From Dehalococcoidia bacterium (GTDB lineage: Bacteria; Chloroflexota; Dehalococcoidia; GIF9; UBA5629): a stretch of DNA of 13,044 bases. The notes under the pieces were generated by a model. The model worked only from the letters and a program-made list of their open reading frames with translations. It made no database searches and had not been told where the DNA came from. The DNA is taken from the NCBI GenBank assembly GCA_028715025.1, contig JAQTLG010000015.1:1-13044 (forward strand). The letters run 5' to 3'. Below, piece by piece: positions 6,385-13,031 of the stretch. Within the stretch, counting starts at the first letter, position 1, and each line of letters begins with the position of its first letter. The position numbers and the translations under genes were made by a program.

Positions 6385-8961
6385 TTAAACTCCCCTGTGC
6401 TCAGTCCTCTCGATGATTTCATTCTGTATTTCATATCCAAGGTCTACAAAATATGCACTGTAACCGCCGACCTTCACAATGACATTCCTGTAATTCTCCC
6501 TATCCTTCTGCGCCGCTTTAAGCACCTCGGTTGAAACCACTGTCGGCTGAAGCTGTTCGCCCCCCAACCGGAAATACGTTTTCAATAGAGCGATCCATTT
6601 CTTCCTTGCCTCCTCTGTTTGGCCGATGGAGGATGGGTGCAATCTGATGTTCACTGCACAACCCATGACATTGGAAAAATCGATAGCAGCCACCGATCGC
6701 AGCACACCGGTGATACCGCATTTTTCCACGTTGTAAGGATTACAGCTGGCTGCATATGGCTTTGCGGCCTTCCTGCCATCAGGAGTGGCAGTTGAAATGC
6801 GACCATCATATGTATGCGTAGTCATACTGTTGACAAAAGGGGCATAAAAACCTCCTTTATACGTATGGTAGTGGAAAGTCTCCTCGAAAATACGCTTTGT
6901 CACATCGTGTGCTATAGAGTCTGACTCCGGATTCCCGTTGCCCCATTTGCCTTCCACTTCGTTTATCAATTGATAGATATTCTCATAGCCCTCAAAATTC
7001 TTATCTACGGCATTTAAAAGATCTTTAAACGTAAACCGCTTTTGTTCAAAGATAAGTTTTTTCATTACGAAGAGCGAATCAACAACATTTGCTATACTGT
7101 TCATAAAGAGAATGCCTTCAAGGTCATATACTGCACCACCGGCCGTTATATCCCTGCCATTGTCCAAACATCCTTGCATGAAAGCCGAGATATAAGGTGC
7201 AGGAAGGTGTTCAGCATACAGACTGTCCCGTATATATGTTGCCTCAACGAGCTTTTTAATCTGAAAGGCTGTTTGTTCTACAAATGCATCGACCAGCTGA
7301 TCGAAGGTTATAAAAGTATCAGGATTTCCTGTCTTAAGTCCGATGCCTTCAACCATGCCTATCACGGTCTGCGAATCGCCATTGCGAAGAGTCATGTCGA
7401 GAATCCGGCTTAATAATAATGCGCAGAATGCCTCTCCACCGGTTTTGCCCGGGGCCACCATGTCAACACAACCGGTAATAGCATAACCAAGCGCATCCTT
7501 GTGAGAAAATCCGCGCTTTTCCAGGGCTTTGATACTCACTTCATCGTTCATGACTGATATGCTGGAGTTACCCTCATGGTGAAGCTCGGCAATCTTACTG
7601 AAAAGCTCTGGGGGGGAGTTCTTATGCAGCCGTACAACGAAATTCAGCGCTGCCTTTGAATCGGCTGCAGCTTCCAGCATCACATACGTGAGATCGTTGG
7701 TGGCATCCTTTGCATCGTCGGTAAGCCCGCCCATTGTTACGGGCTCAGACCCTTCGTATCGCTGGGTGAAATAGCTGATGAAATTGGAATACGGCCTCAT
7801 ATTATGGCTCATGACTTTGAGAAAGAGTTCTTCAAGTAATTCACGTGCTTCTTCCCTGCTGATCTTACCCTCTTTTATATCCTTGATGTAATATGGGAAA
7901 AACAATTGGTCCAACCTCCCAGGCGCGTGCACGTTGAATGGCATCGAAAGTTCGACCGCGGTTTTTATCGTCCAGTACGATTGGACGGCCTCACTAAAGC
8001 TCTGCGGAGGATACAATGGAACTCTCTTACATATTTCAAGTTGCCGCTGCAGTAGTCCGCCTCTTTGGGGATCCTTGTTCTGTTCAAGTTCTCGCGATAT
8101 CGTTTCCACTAGCCTCCCTGCGTAAATAATGACCCCTTCTAAAGCAATGTCAATTGATTTCAGAAATTCACGTTGATCTGATGTTAAGTCTTTGCTATTC
8201 AGTCGTTCTCTTATTTCTTCATGCATCCCCAGCAGTCCCTTCTTCAGCGGCGTCTCATGATCCAGTATCAAATGTCCCTGCCAGGTGCCTATCGCAGACC
8301 CGGTTGAGATGATCGTGTCATTCCTGGACGTAGTGGATGGAAGTGCTGCCGAAAAGCTCAGGATATCTCCGGTATAAACGTTTGAACTCTCCAGAGCAGT
8401 TTTAAGAAGATCGGCAATGGTTTTCCCCTTCCAATAAGGGAAAAGCTTGTTATGGAGTTCTTTTTTATCACTTGATGTTATCCTGTAGGGATTTATTTTG
8501 CGGCTAGACATTGGACTTAATCCGATACTCGGCATTGCCACGCCCACATCCGCCGTATGTTTCATATTCCTGTAAAGGGTCAATAAACCGTAGCGCCTTA
8601 TCATGCTTCCGATAAATCTCAGGTTTGATCTAGCCAGGTGCCCCGCCATCGAGAGTCTGCCCAGCTCAATCCTTAAGGTCTCATTGAAAAGACCCCGTTC
8701 GATATCAATAGGAATCCCCAGATAATACTCTGTCCACGTACCGCAGATCCTGTCGTCAGGATCCAGGTTTATACGCATTTTCTCATATACATTTTTCATA
8801 GAGAGAGCTACCCGCACTCCCGGCGAAAAGTTGCTCTTCTCTGTTTCACGCCATTTCTCGGTATAATATCTCGCACGTTCAATGGAGATGCCGGGCATAT
8901 CCTCAAGGTACCTGTGTCGAATCCGTTTAATGCGTTCCGACGCCTCATCCTTCATATACAT
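6385..8961 (-). CDS. Glycyl radical enzyme A (PFL-like family, function unassigned)
   Basis: This 858-residue cytoplasmic enzyme is of the pyruvate formate-lyase/diol dehydratase superfamily. An N-terminal PFL domain runs to about residue 700. The C-terminal Gly-radical domain contains NVIVKVGGYSAYFVDLGYEI, where Gly833 is the radical site. The active-site loop reads GYAITGCVDMVAPGKTGG, giving Cys498 as the thiyl residue and Asp500 two residues on. Characterised eliminases (glycerol dehydratase, choline lyase, isethionate lyase, hydroxyproline dehydratase) have Glu there, and PFL has a Cys-Cys pair, so the reaction is unlikely to be simple PFL. Other family marks are PGRLDQLFFPYY (348-358), GLKTGNPDTFITFDQL, and ATPDGRKAAKPYAASCNPYN (725-744). 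The segment TWTEYYLGIPIDIERGLFN (75-93) is shared with its paralogue and not a typical GRE block. There is no encapsulation peptide or long N-terminal extension. The start is supported by GGGAGA at 8968-8973. It lies 124 nt after the paralogous gene and 8 nt before the activase. Confidence 0.93.
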   Translation of the reverse strand: MYMKDEASERIKRIRHRYLEDMPGISIERARYYTEKWRETEKSNFSPGVRVALSMKNVYEKMRINLDPDDRICGTWTEYYLGIPIDIERGLFNETLRIELGRLSMAGHLARSNLRFIGSMIRRYGLLTLYRNMKHTADVGVAMPSIGLSPMSSRKINPYRITSSDKKELHNKLFPYWKGKTIADLLKTALESSNVYTGDILSFSAALPSTTSRNDTIISTGSAIGTWQGHLILDHETPLKKGLLGMHEEIRERLNSKDLTSDQREFLKSIDIALEGVIIYAGRLVETISRELEQNKDPQRGGLLQRQLEICKRVPLYPPQSFSEAVQSYWTIKTAVELSMPFNVHAPGRLDQLFFPYYIKDIKEGKISREEARELLEELFLKVMSHNMRPYSNFISYFTQRYEGSEPVTMGGLTDDAKDATNDLTYVMLEAAADSKAALNFVVRLHKNSPPELFSKIAELHHEGNSSISVMNDEVSIKALEKRGFSHKDALGYAITGCVDMVAPGKTGGEAFCALLLSRILDMTLRNGDSQTVIGMVEGIGLKTGNPDTFITFDQLVDAFVEQTAFQIKKLVEATYIRDSLYAEHLPAPYISAFMQGCLDNGRDITAGGAVYDLEGILFMNSIANVVDSLFVMKKLIFEQKRFTFKDLLNAVDKNFEGYENIYQLINEVEGKWGNGNPESDSIAHDVTKRIFEETFHYHTYKGGFYAPFVNSMTTHTYDGRISTATPDGRKAAKPYAASCNPYNVEKCGITGVLRSVAAIDFSNVMGCAVNIRLHPSSIGQTEEARKKWIALLKTYFRLGGEQLQPTVVSTEVLKAAQKDRENYRNVIVKVGGYSAYFVDLGYEIQNEIIERTEHRGV

Positions 8962-9085
8962 CTGATGTCTCCCATGACTATTATCATTCCTGCCATTATT
9001 ACCCCGAATTACCTGACAATACCACCAATACTACTAAGCTCCCCCATCCGAATAATGTTGAATACAATTTCTGAAGCCATATCCT

Positions 9086-11665
9086 CTACACCATTTTGTG
9101 CTCTGATCTAGAAATAATCTCCTCCTGGATCTCATACCCGAGATCCACGAAACAGGCACTGTAGCCGCCGACCTTTACAACCACATCCATGTAGTTCTCG
9201 GGATTCTTCTGGGCCGCCCTCAGCACCTCTGTAGAGACCACAGTGGGCTGTAGCTGTTCGCCGCCCATACCGAAGTATGTCTTGACCAAGGATATCCACT
9301 TCTTTCTACTTTCCGTATCTTTACCGATCGCTGAGGGGTGCATTCGGAGATTAACCGCAACCCCGAACACGTTGGTGAAATCCATTGTGGCAACCGAGCG
9401 AAGCACCCCTGTCGGCCCGTGCTTGTCTACATTATAAGGATTGCAGCTCGAGGCAAACGGTTTGCCACCTTTCCTACCATCGGGAGTTGCTATACAGATG
9501 CGCCCGTCGTAGGTATGTGAGGTCATGCTGTTAACAAATGGAGCAATGAATCCCCCTTTGTAGGTGCGGTATTTGAATGTCTCAGTAAACAAACGGGTGG
9601 TAAGGTCCCTGGCAAAGTCGTCCGATTCGGGATTGCCATTACCCCATTTACCCTCCACTCCCTGGATCATGCGATGGATCTGCTCATAGCCGGTAAAATT
9701 GTTATCGATGGCGCTCAGCAGTTCTTTGAAAGTAAACTCCCGCCGTTCAAAGATGAGTTTCTTGATCACATAGAGCGAGTCAACCACATTGGCGATGCTA
9801 CTCATGTAGAGGATACCCTCAAGATCGTAGATGCCGCCACCACGGGTGACATCCTTCTTCTTTTCCAGACATCCCTGGATGAATGCCGAGATATGCGGGG
9901 CAGGAAGATATTTGGCATAGAGCCGGTCTCTGATGCAGGATGCCTCTGCAATCTTCTCAATCTGGAAGGCAGCCTGCCTGACATATGCATCAACGAACTC
10001 ACCGAAAGAAGAAAACCCCTCCGGTTCGCCGGTTTTGAGCCCGACGTTTGCCACCGTGCCCACAAGGGTACGGGCATCCCCATTTCTCAACGTAATATCC
10101 AAGGTACGGCAGAGCAGCAATGCGGAATACGACATACTGCCCATCTTGCCGGGCACGCACAGGTCAACACAACTTCCCATGGCATATTCTCTGGCGTCCT
10201 CTAGTGGAAATCCCCGTTTCTCCATGGCCTTGAGACAGACATCATCATTCAGCATAGAAACACTTGAGTAGCCGTTATAGTACATATCGGCTAACCTCAT
10301 GTATAACTCGTCAGGGGTATTCCTGTTAAAGCGAACTGCAAAATTCAGCACAACCTTGGACTGTTCTGCAGCATCCAGTATTACATGGGTGAGCTCGTTG
10401 CATAAATCCTCCCCGTTTGCGGTTTGCCCGCCGAGCGTCACCGGTTCCGAGCCTTCGTAACGGCTGGCGAAGTATGCGGTAAAATTGGAATATGGCCGCA
10501 TATTGTGGCTCATAACCTTCAGGAACAGCTCCTGTAACAACAAACAGGCTTCGTCCCTGGTGATACGACCTTCCGCTATATCATCGCGGTAATATGGAAA
10601 AAGGATTTGGTCAAGCCTGCCGGGAGTGTGAACATTGAATGGAATGGCAAGCTCGACTGCTGTCTTCACGGTCCAGTACGACTGCGTTGCCTCACGGAAG
10701 GTGCGTGCTGGGTTCAGAGGTACGTGCTCACAGATCTCCAGCATTTCTGAGAGTATCTGCTTTCGTTCCGGATTATTCTCACGCTCCAGTTCCTGCTGCA
10801 GTTTTTCCGTCAACCTGCGAGCATAGATCATCACTCCCTCAAGAACGATATTGATGGAATCAAGGAATGCGCGTTCATCTGGGCTGAGGTTTCCGTTCTG
10901 TTTAATTAATCCCTGAACTGCAGAGCGCATACCGATAAGACCGTGTCGCAGGTATTTCTCATGGTCGAGAATCACATGTCCCTGCCAGTTACCGATTCCA
11001 GCACCCGGCGAGATAATGGTGTCGTTTCGTGATGTGGTTGAAGGAAGGGCTATAGTAAAACTGAGCATATCTCCTTTATATATATTTGAAGATTCAAGCT
11101 CTTTCCTGAACACATCAACAATGGTCTTTCCCTCCCAGTAAGGCAACAATTCTTTCTGCAGTATCTTCTTGTCTTTAGGTCGGATCGAGTAGGGATTGAT
11201 ATTACGCTTATCCACAGGCGTGGTACCGATGCTGGGCATGGCAGCACCGACTGCCTGGATATGTTTCAGATTTCGATAGAGATTCAGGATCCCATATTTC
11301 CCGACCATGTAGATAAAGAAACTGAGGTTTGTCTTTACAAGGTATCTGATCATGGAAAGCCGATCGAGTTCGATCTCCAGTACCTTGTTAAACAGACCAC
11401 GTTCAATATCGATCGGTATGCCCAGGTAGTTCTCGGTCCAGGTGCCGGCAATCCTGTCATCCCTGTGGATACAGATGTCCATGTTTTCATAGACATGTTT
11501 CATGGCAAGTGCCACTCTCACAGCTGACGAAAGCGTGCTGTTTTCGGTCTCACGCCATTTTTCAGTATAGTACTTAGCCCGCTGGATGGAGATAACCGAA
11601 GGACCCTTCAGATAGCACTTATGAATTCTCTTTATCCTCTCCCTGGCCTGATCTGCTACATCCAT
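9086..11665 (-). CDS. Glycyl radical enzyme B (PFL-like family, paralogue of the adjacent GRE)
   Basis: This 859-residue GRE is colinear with the next gene along its whole length; by eye roughly 60% of residues match. Key sites, numbered from the chosen start: thiyl Cys499 with Asp501 in MGSCVDLCVPGKMG, and radical Gly834 in VVVKVGGYSACFVDLGYEI. Also seen are PGRLDQILFPYY, GLKTGEPEGFSSFGEF, ATPDGRKGGKPFASSCNPYN and TWTENYLGIPIDIERGLFN. Both catalytic positions are intact, so it is predicted to be active. The loop differs from its paralogue just before Cys (Gly-Ser instead of Thr-Gly) and after it (Leu-Cys instead of Met-Val), suggesting a different substrate or a partner role. An upstream ATG at 11674 touches the AAGGGG ribosome site with no spacing. 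The ATG at 11663-11665, 9 nt away, aligns exactly with the paralogue's first Met and is preferred. It is the first gene of the operon, about 90 nt behind a strong promoter. Confidence 0.92.
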   Translation of the reverse strand: MDVADQARERIKRIHKCYLKGPSVISIQRAKYYTEKWRETENSTLSSAVRVALAMKHVYENMDICIHRDDRIAGTWTENYLGIPIDIERGLFNKVLEIELDRLSMIRYLVKTNLSFFIYMVGKYGILNLYRNLKHIQAVGAAMPSIGTTPVDKRNINPYSIRPKDKKILQKELLPYWEGKTIVDVFRKELESSNIYKGDMLSFTIALPSTTSRNDTIISPGAGIGNWQGHVILDHEKYLRHGLIGMRSAVQGLIKQNGNLSPDERAFLDSINIVLEGVMIYARRLTEKLQQELERENNPERKQILSEMLEICEHVPLNPARTFREATQSYWTVKTAVELAIPFNVHTPGRLDQILFPYYRDDIAEGRITRDEACLLLQELFLKVMSHNMRPYSNFTAYFASRYEGSEPVTLGGQTANGEDLCNELTHVILDAAEQSKVVLNFAVRFNRNTPDELYMRLADMYYNGYSSVSMLNDDVCLKAMEKRGFPLEDAREYAMGSCVDLCVPGKMGSMSYSALLLCRTLDITLRNGDARTLVGTVANVGLKTGEPEGFSSFGEFVDAYVRQAAFQIEKIAEASCIRDRLYAKYLPAPHISAFIQGCLEKKKDVTRGGGIYDLEGILYMSSIANVVDSLYVIKKLIFERREFTFKELLSAIDNNFTGYEQIHRMIQGVEGKWGNGNPESDDFARDLTTRLFTETFKYRTYKGGFIAPFVNSMTSHTYDGRICIATPDGRKGGKPFASSCNPYNVDKHGPTGVLRSVATMDFTNVFGVAVNLRMHPSAIGKDTESRKKWISLVKTYFGMGGEQLQPTVVSTEVLRAAQKNPENYMDVVVKVGGYSACFVDLGYEIQEEIISRSEHKMV

Positions 11666-11674
11666 TACTGTCAT

Positions 11675-11680
11675 CCCCTT
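11675..11680 (-). promoter_or_regulatory. Ribosome binding site that decides the start of glycyl radical enzyme B
   Basis: AAGGGG on the minus strand abuts an ATG at 11674 and lies 9 nt before a second ATG at 11665. Only the second has workable spacing, and it gives an N-terminus in register with the neighbouring paralogue (Glu-Arg-Ile-Lys-Arg-Ile at residues 9-14 in both). Confidence 0.55.
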
Positions 11681-11761
11681 TTAATTATTATTGAATCGCG
11701 GACTTAGGCACTCTCTTAATCATCTTCCTGCAAAATATAACCGGTTCTAACCTCGGCTATA

Positions 11762-11790
11762 TTTATAAATGAATCTGGTTCAATTGTCAA
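11762..11790 (-). promoter_or_regulatory. Sigma-70-type promoter of the glycyl radical enzyme operon
   Basis: On the minus strand: TTGACA (11785-11790), a 17-bp spacer (11768-11784), then TATAAA (11762-11767). The predicted start is near 11755, leaving a leader of about 90 nt. An inverted repeat (TGAACCAGATTCA) fills the spacer, so a bound repressor would block polymerase. The palindrome AACCGGTT (11739-11746) lies in the early leader and could be a second site. Confidence 0.75.
11770..11782. promoter_or_regulatory. Candidate TetR operator in the GRE promoter (TGAA-N5-TTCA)
   Basis: The 13-bp inverted repeat TGAATCTGGTTCA (plus strand) sits between the -35 and -10. Read on the minus strand it matches the repeat in the tetR promoter (12765-12777) at 10 of 13 positions, and the match extends outward (ATTGAA...ATTCATT). 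Shared sequence, symmetry and placement in both promoters point to one repressor, most simply the adjacent TetR protein. Confidence 0.5.
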
Positions 11791-11825
11791 ATATTTTAAA
11801 AATGCGTAGAGCAAACTTTACGTTA

Positions 11826-11856
11826 GGGGGATGGGTGTGAGAGGGGATGGGGTGGG
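11826..11856 (+). other. G-rich tract with G-quadruplex pattern upstream of the GRE promoter
   Basis: The plus strand carries five G runs of 3-5 bases separated by 2, 7, 2 and 1 bases (GGGGG-AT-GGG-TGTGAGA-GGGG-AT-GGGG-T-GGG). This fits the canonical G3+N1-7 rule. The tract lies 36 bp upstream of the -35, in the gap between the regulator gene and the GRE operon. If the tetR transcript reads through, its RNA would be C-rich here. A role in promoter topology is conjecture. Confidence 0.4.
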
Positions 11857-11866
11857 AAGGTTATAG

Positions 11867-12202
11867 TTCTGGAGGAAGAAAAACGAAAGCTCAAACAGCC
11901 TTCAGCAGGCCTATCTTAAGCAGTATAGTACCTTTCCCAATTTTGATAGCAATAAACTGGCCAAAAAAATGCTTGATATATTGCAATCTGACAAGAATTT
12001 TGTTACCGGCGAACTCTCATGTCAGATGAAATCCTGCCTATTAACACATTTCAGGAAATCACAACCAAATCATGCTATTTTTAAATTTTCACCCGGGTCT
12101 CTGCTTCACGATACCATAGAATGCCATTTCGAGTGCCTGTTTAATCAGATCTTCCAGACCAATCCCAATTACGTTCCGTGTATTATTCCGTTCGTCGAGT
12201 AG
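11867..12202 (+). pseudogene. Possible decayed plus-strand gene fragment, unrecognised
   Basis: A plus-strand frame is open for 111 codons from just after TAG 11864-11866 to the stop at 12200-12202; its only in-frame early ATG is at 11969. The part before the regulator gene reads like protein rather than noise (QYSTFPNFDSNKLAKKMLDI, then LQSDKNFVTGELSCQMKS), with ordinary codons and mixed charge. Its last 114 nt run antisense to the end of the TetR gene and are probably not coding. GGAGGAAG (11871-11878) could be an old ribosome site, but no ATG/GTG/TTG follows at proper distance. I do not recognise a family. It may be the relic of a deleted gene, or chance. Confidence 0.25.
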
Positions 12203-12733
12203 AATAAGGCCATCCATCAAGCCCCAGAACGTATTTGTTACTTTCCACGTATCCATCGAGATGAATTCACCATTTTCTATACCTTCTTTCACCACACCCT
12301 CAATCACCTTTAATAAATTATATGCCTTATTGTCTATGACCCTGCTGATTTCTGTTTGCGTTTCCTTGAGCTCATCTGGTATGGCACTCAATATGGATAT
12401 TATGTCAAAATATTCCCTATGCTCATTATAGTATTCAAAATAAGCTCGTGCGATCTCTGAGAGTTTCGCAAGGGAACTCATGCCAGGCCATGATATAACC
12501 TTCGTAATCTTATCGACAAGAATATCAAGGCCTTCATTTTGCAGGGCCTTATAGATCTCTATTTTGTTCGTGTAGTACAGGTAAAAAGTCCCCGTACTTA
12601 CACCAGCTTTCTCAGTGATCATCTCGATAGCAGTGCCGTAGTAGCCCTTATTGAAAAAAAGCTCCTTGGCTGCCTCAAGAATCTTCTGCCTTTTTTGCTG
12701 TTTGGCTTCAAGGGTTCTTGCTCTCAGATTCAT
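12089..12733 (-). CDS. TetR/AcrR-family transcriptional regulator
   Basis: This is a 214-residue one-component repressor-type protein. The N-terminal DNA-binding domain (about residues 15-62) shows KILEAAKELFFNKGYYGTAI and GVSTGTFYLYYTNKIEIYKAL, the standard TetR helix-turn-helix. The C-terminal ligand and dimerisation domain (about 70-214) is helical and unlike any named subgroup I recognise. The ligand is unknown; by position it could be the GRE substrate or product. The start at 12733 has only a weak ribosome site (TTGAGATGA). The gene has its own promoter and lies 423 bp before the first GRE gene, same strand. A TGAA-N5-TTCA repeat at its presumed transcription start recurs in the GRE promoter, suggesting autoregulation and control of the GRE operon. 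No terminator is visible after its stop. Confidence 0.93.
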   Translation of the reverse strand: MNLRARTLEAKQQKRQKILEAAKELFFNKGYYGTAIEMITEKAGVSTGTFYLYYTNKIEIYKALQNEGLDILVDKITKVISWPGMSSLAKLSEIARAYFEYYNEHREYFDIISILSAIPDELKETQTEISRVIDNKAYNLLKVIEGVVKEGIENGEFISMDTWKVTNTFWGLMDGLILLDERNNTRNVIGIGLEDLIKQALEMAFYGIVKQRPG

Positions 12734-12764
12734 GACTAAATCATCTCAAAATAAATTATATTAT

Positions 12765-12777
12765 TGAATAATATTCA
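12765..12777. promoter_or_regulatory. Candidate TetR operator at the tetR transcription start (TGAATA-A-TATTCA)
   Basis: This is a perfect 6-bp inverted repeat around a central A. It touches the -10 hexamer and covers the expected transcription start of tetR. Its TGAA-N5-TTCA half-sites and flanks recur in the GRE promoter. Confidence 0.5.
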
Positions 12778-12805
12778 TTATAGCATGACTGTCTGTTAGT
12801 ACAAA
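12777..12805 (-). promoter_or_regulatory. Promoter of the tetR gene
   Basis: The minus strand has a perfect -10 TATAAT (12777-12782). The -35 at 17-bp spacing is poor (TTTGTA, 12800-12805). The -35 region is covered by a 14-bp near-palindrome TGTTAGTACAAACA (12794-12807, 12 of 14 positions symmetric). A weak -35 overlapped by an operator-like repeat fits a regulated promoter. Confidence 0.5.
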
Positions 12806-12807
12806 CA
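12794..12807. promoter_or_regulatory. Near-palindrome over the tetR -35 region
   Basis: TGTTAGTACAAACA is symmetric at 12 of 14 positions with a GTAC core. I do not find the same sequence at the GRE promoter, so it may bind a different protein or be incidental. Confidence 0.3.
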
Positions 12808-12861
12808 CCTCTCCGGTTTGATGACCGGTTTTCAAATATTGCCCTCAAGCGGACGCTCCTG

Positions 12862-12936
12862 TTACGCCCGGCATCCGGCCACTACCAACACGGTCAAGGT
12901 CAAGAGTACCAGTGCGATTAGAAACAACTTCTTCGT
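12862..12936 (-). pseudogene. Lipoprotein signal-peptide stub
   Basis: A minus-strand frame encodes KKLFLIALVLLTLTVLVVAG followed by Cys-Arg-Ala and a TAA (12862-12864). This is a textbook lipoprotein signal peptide: two Lys, a hydrophobic core and the lipobox V-A-G-C. The codon at the expected Met position is ACG (12934-12936), 6-8 nt after an AGGGG-type ribosome site, so the start codon seems lost by a single T-to-C change. The protein stops two residues after the lipidated Cys. It looks like the head of a lost lipoprotein gene, such as a solute-binding protein, and not a working gene. The rest of the region upstream of tetR (12808-13044) has only weak repeats. Confidence 0.4.
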
Positions 12937-12949
12937 TACTGTTACCCCT

Positions 12950-13031
12950 ACTCATAAAGCGACGTGCAACGTTCGATACAAACGACGCCGGTGATTCCTG
13001 TTACTCATAAGCATGTCATACAGTTCGATTG
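12950..13031. repeat. Imperfect direct repeat with about 52-bp period
   Basis: ACTCATAA occurs at 12950-12957 and 13003-13010 (offset 53), and GTTCGAT at 12971-12977 and 13023-13029 (offset 52), with partial matches between. Two degenerate copies of one unit are likely; the second runs to the window edge, so more copies may lie outside. Confidence 0.3.

Noticed and set aside
9009..9080. A 23-codon minus-strand frame (ATG at 9078-9080) between the two GRE genes
   Set aside because: The ribosome site is too close to the ATG, the frame is very short and Ile/Gly-biased, and there is no recognisable motif. Treated as plain intergenic sequence.
9674..10204. 176-codon plus-strand frame opposite glycyl radical enzyme B
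   Set aside because: The antisense strand of a clearly conserved gene encodes the catalytic Cys region on the minus strand. No independent evidence of coding was seen.
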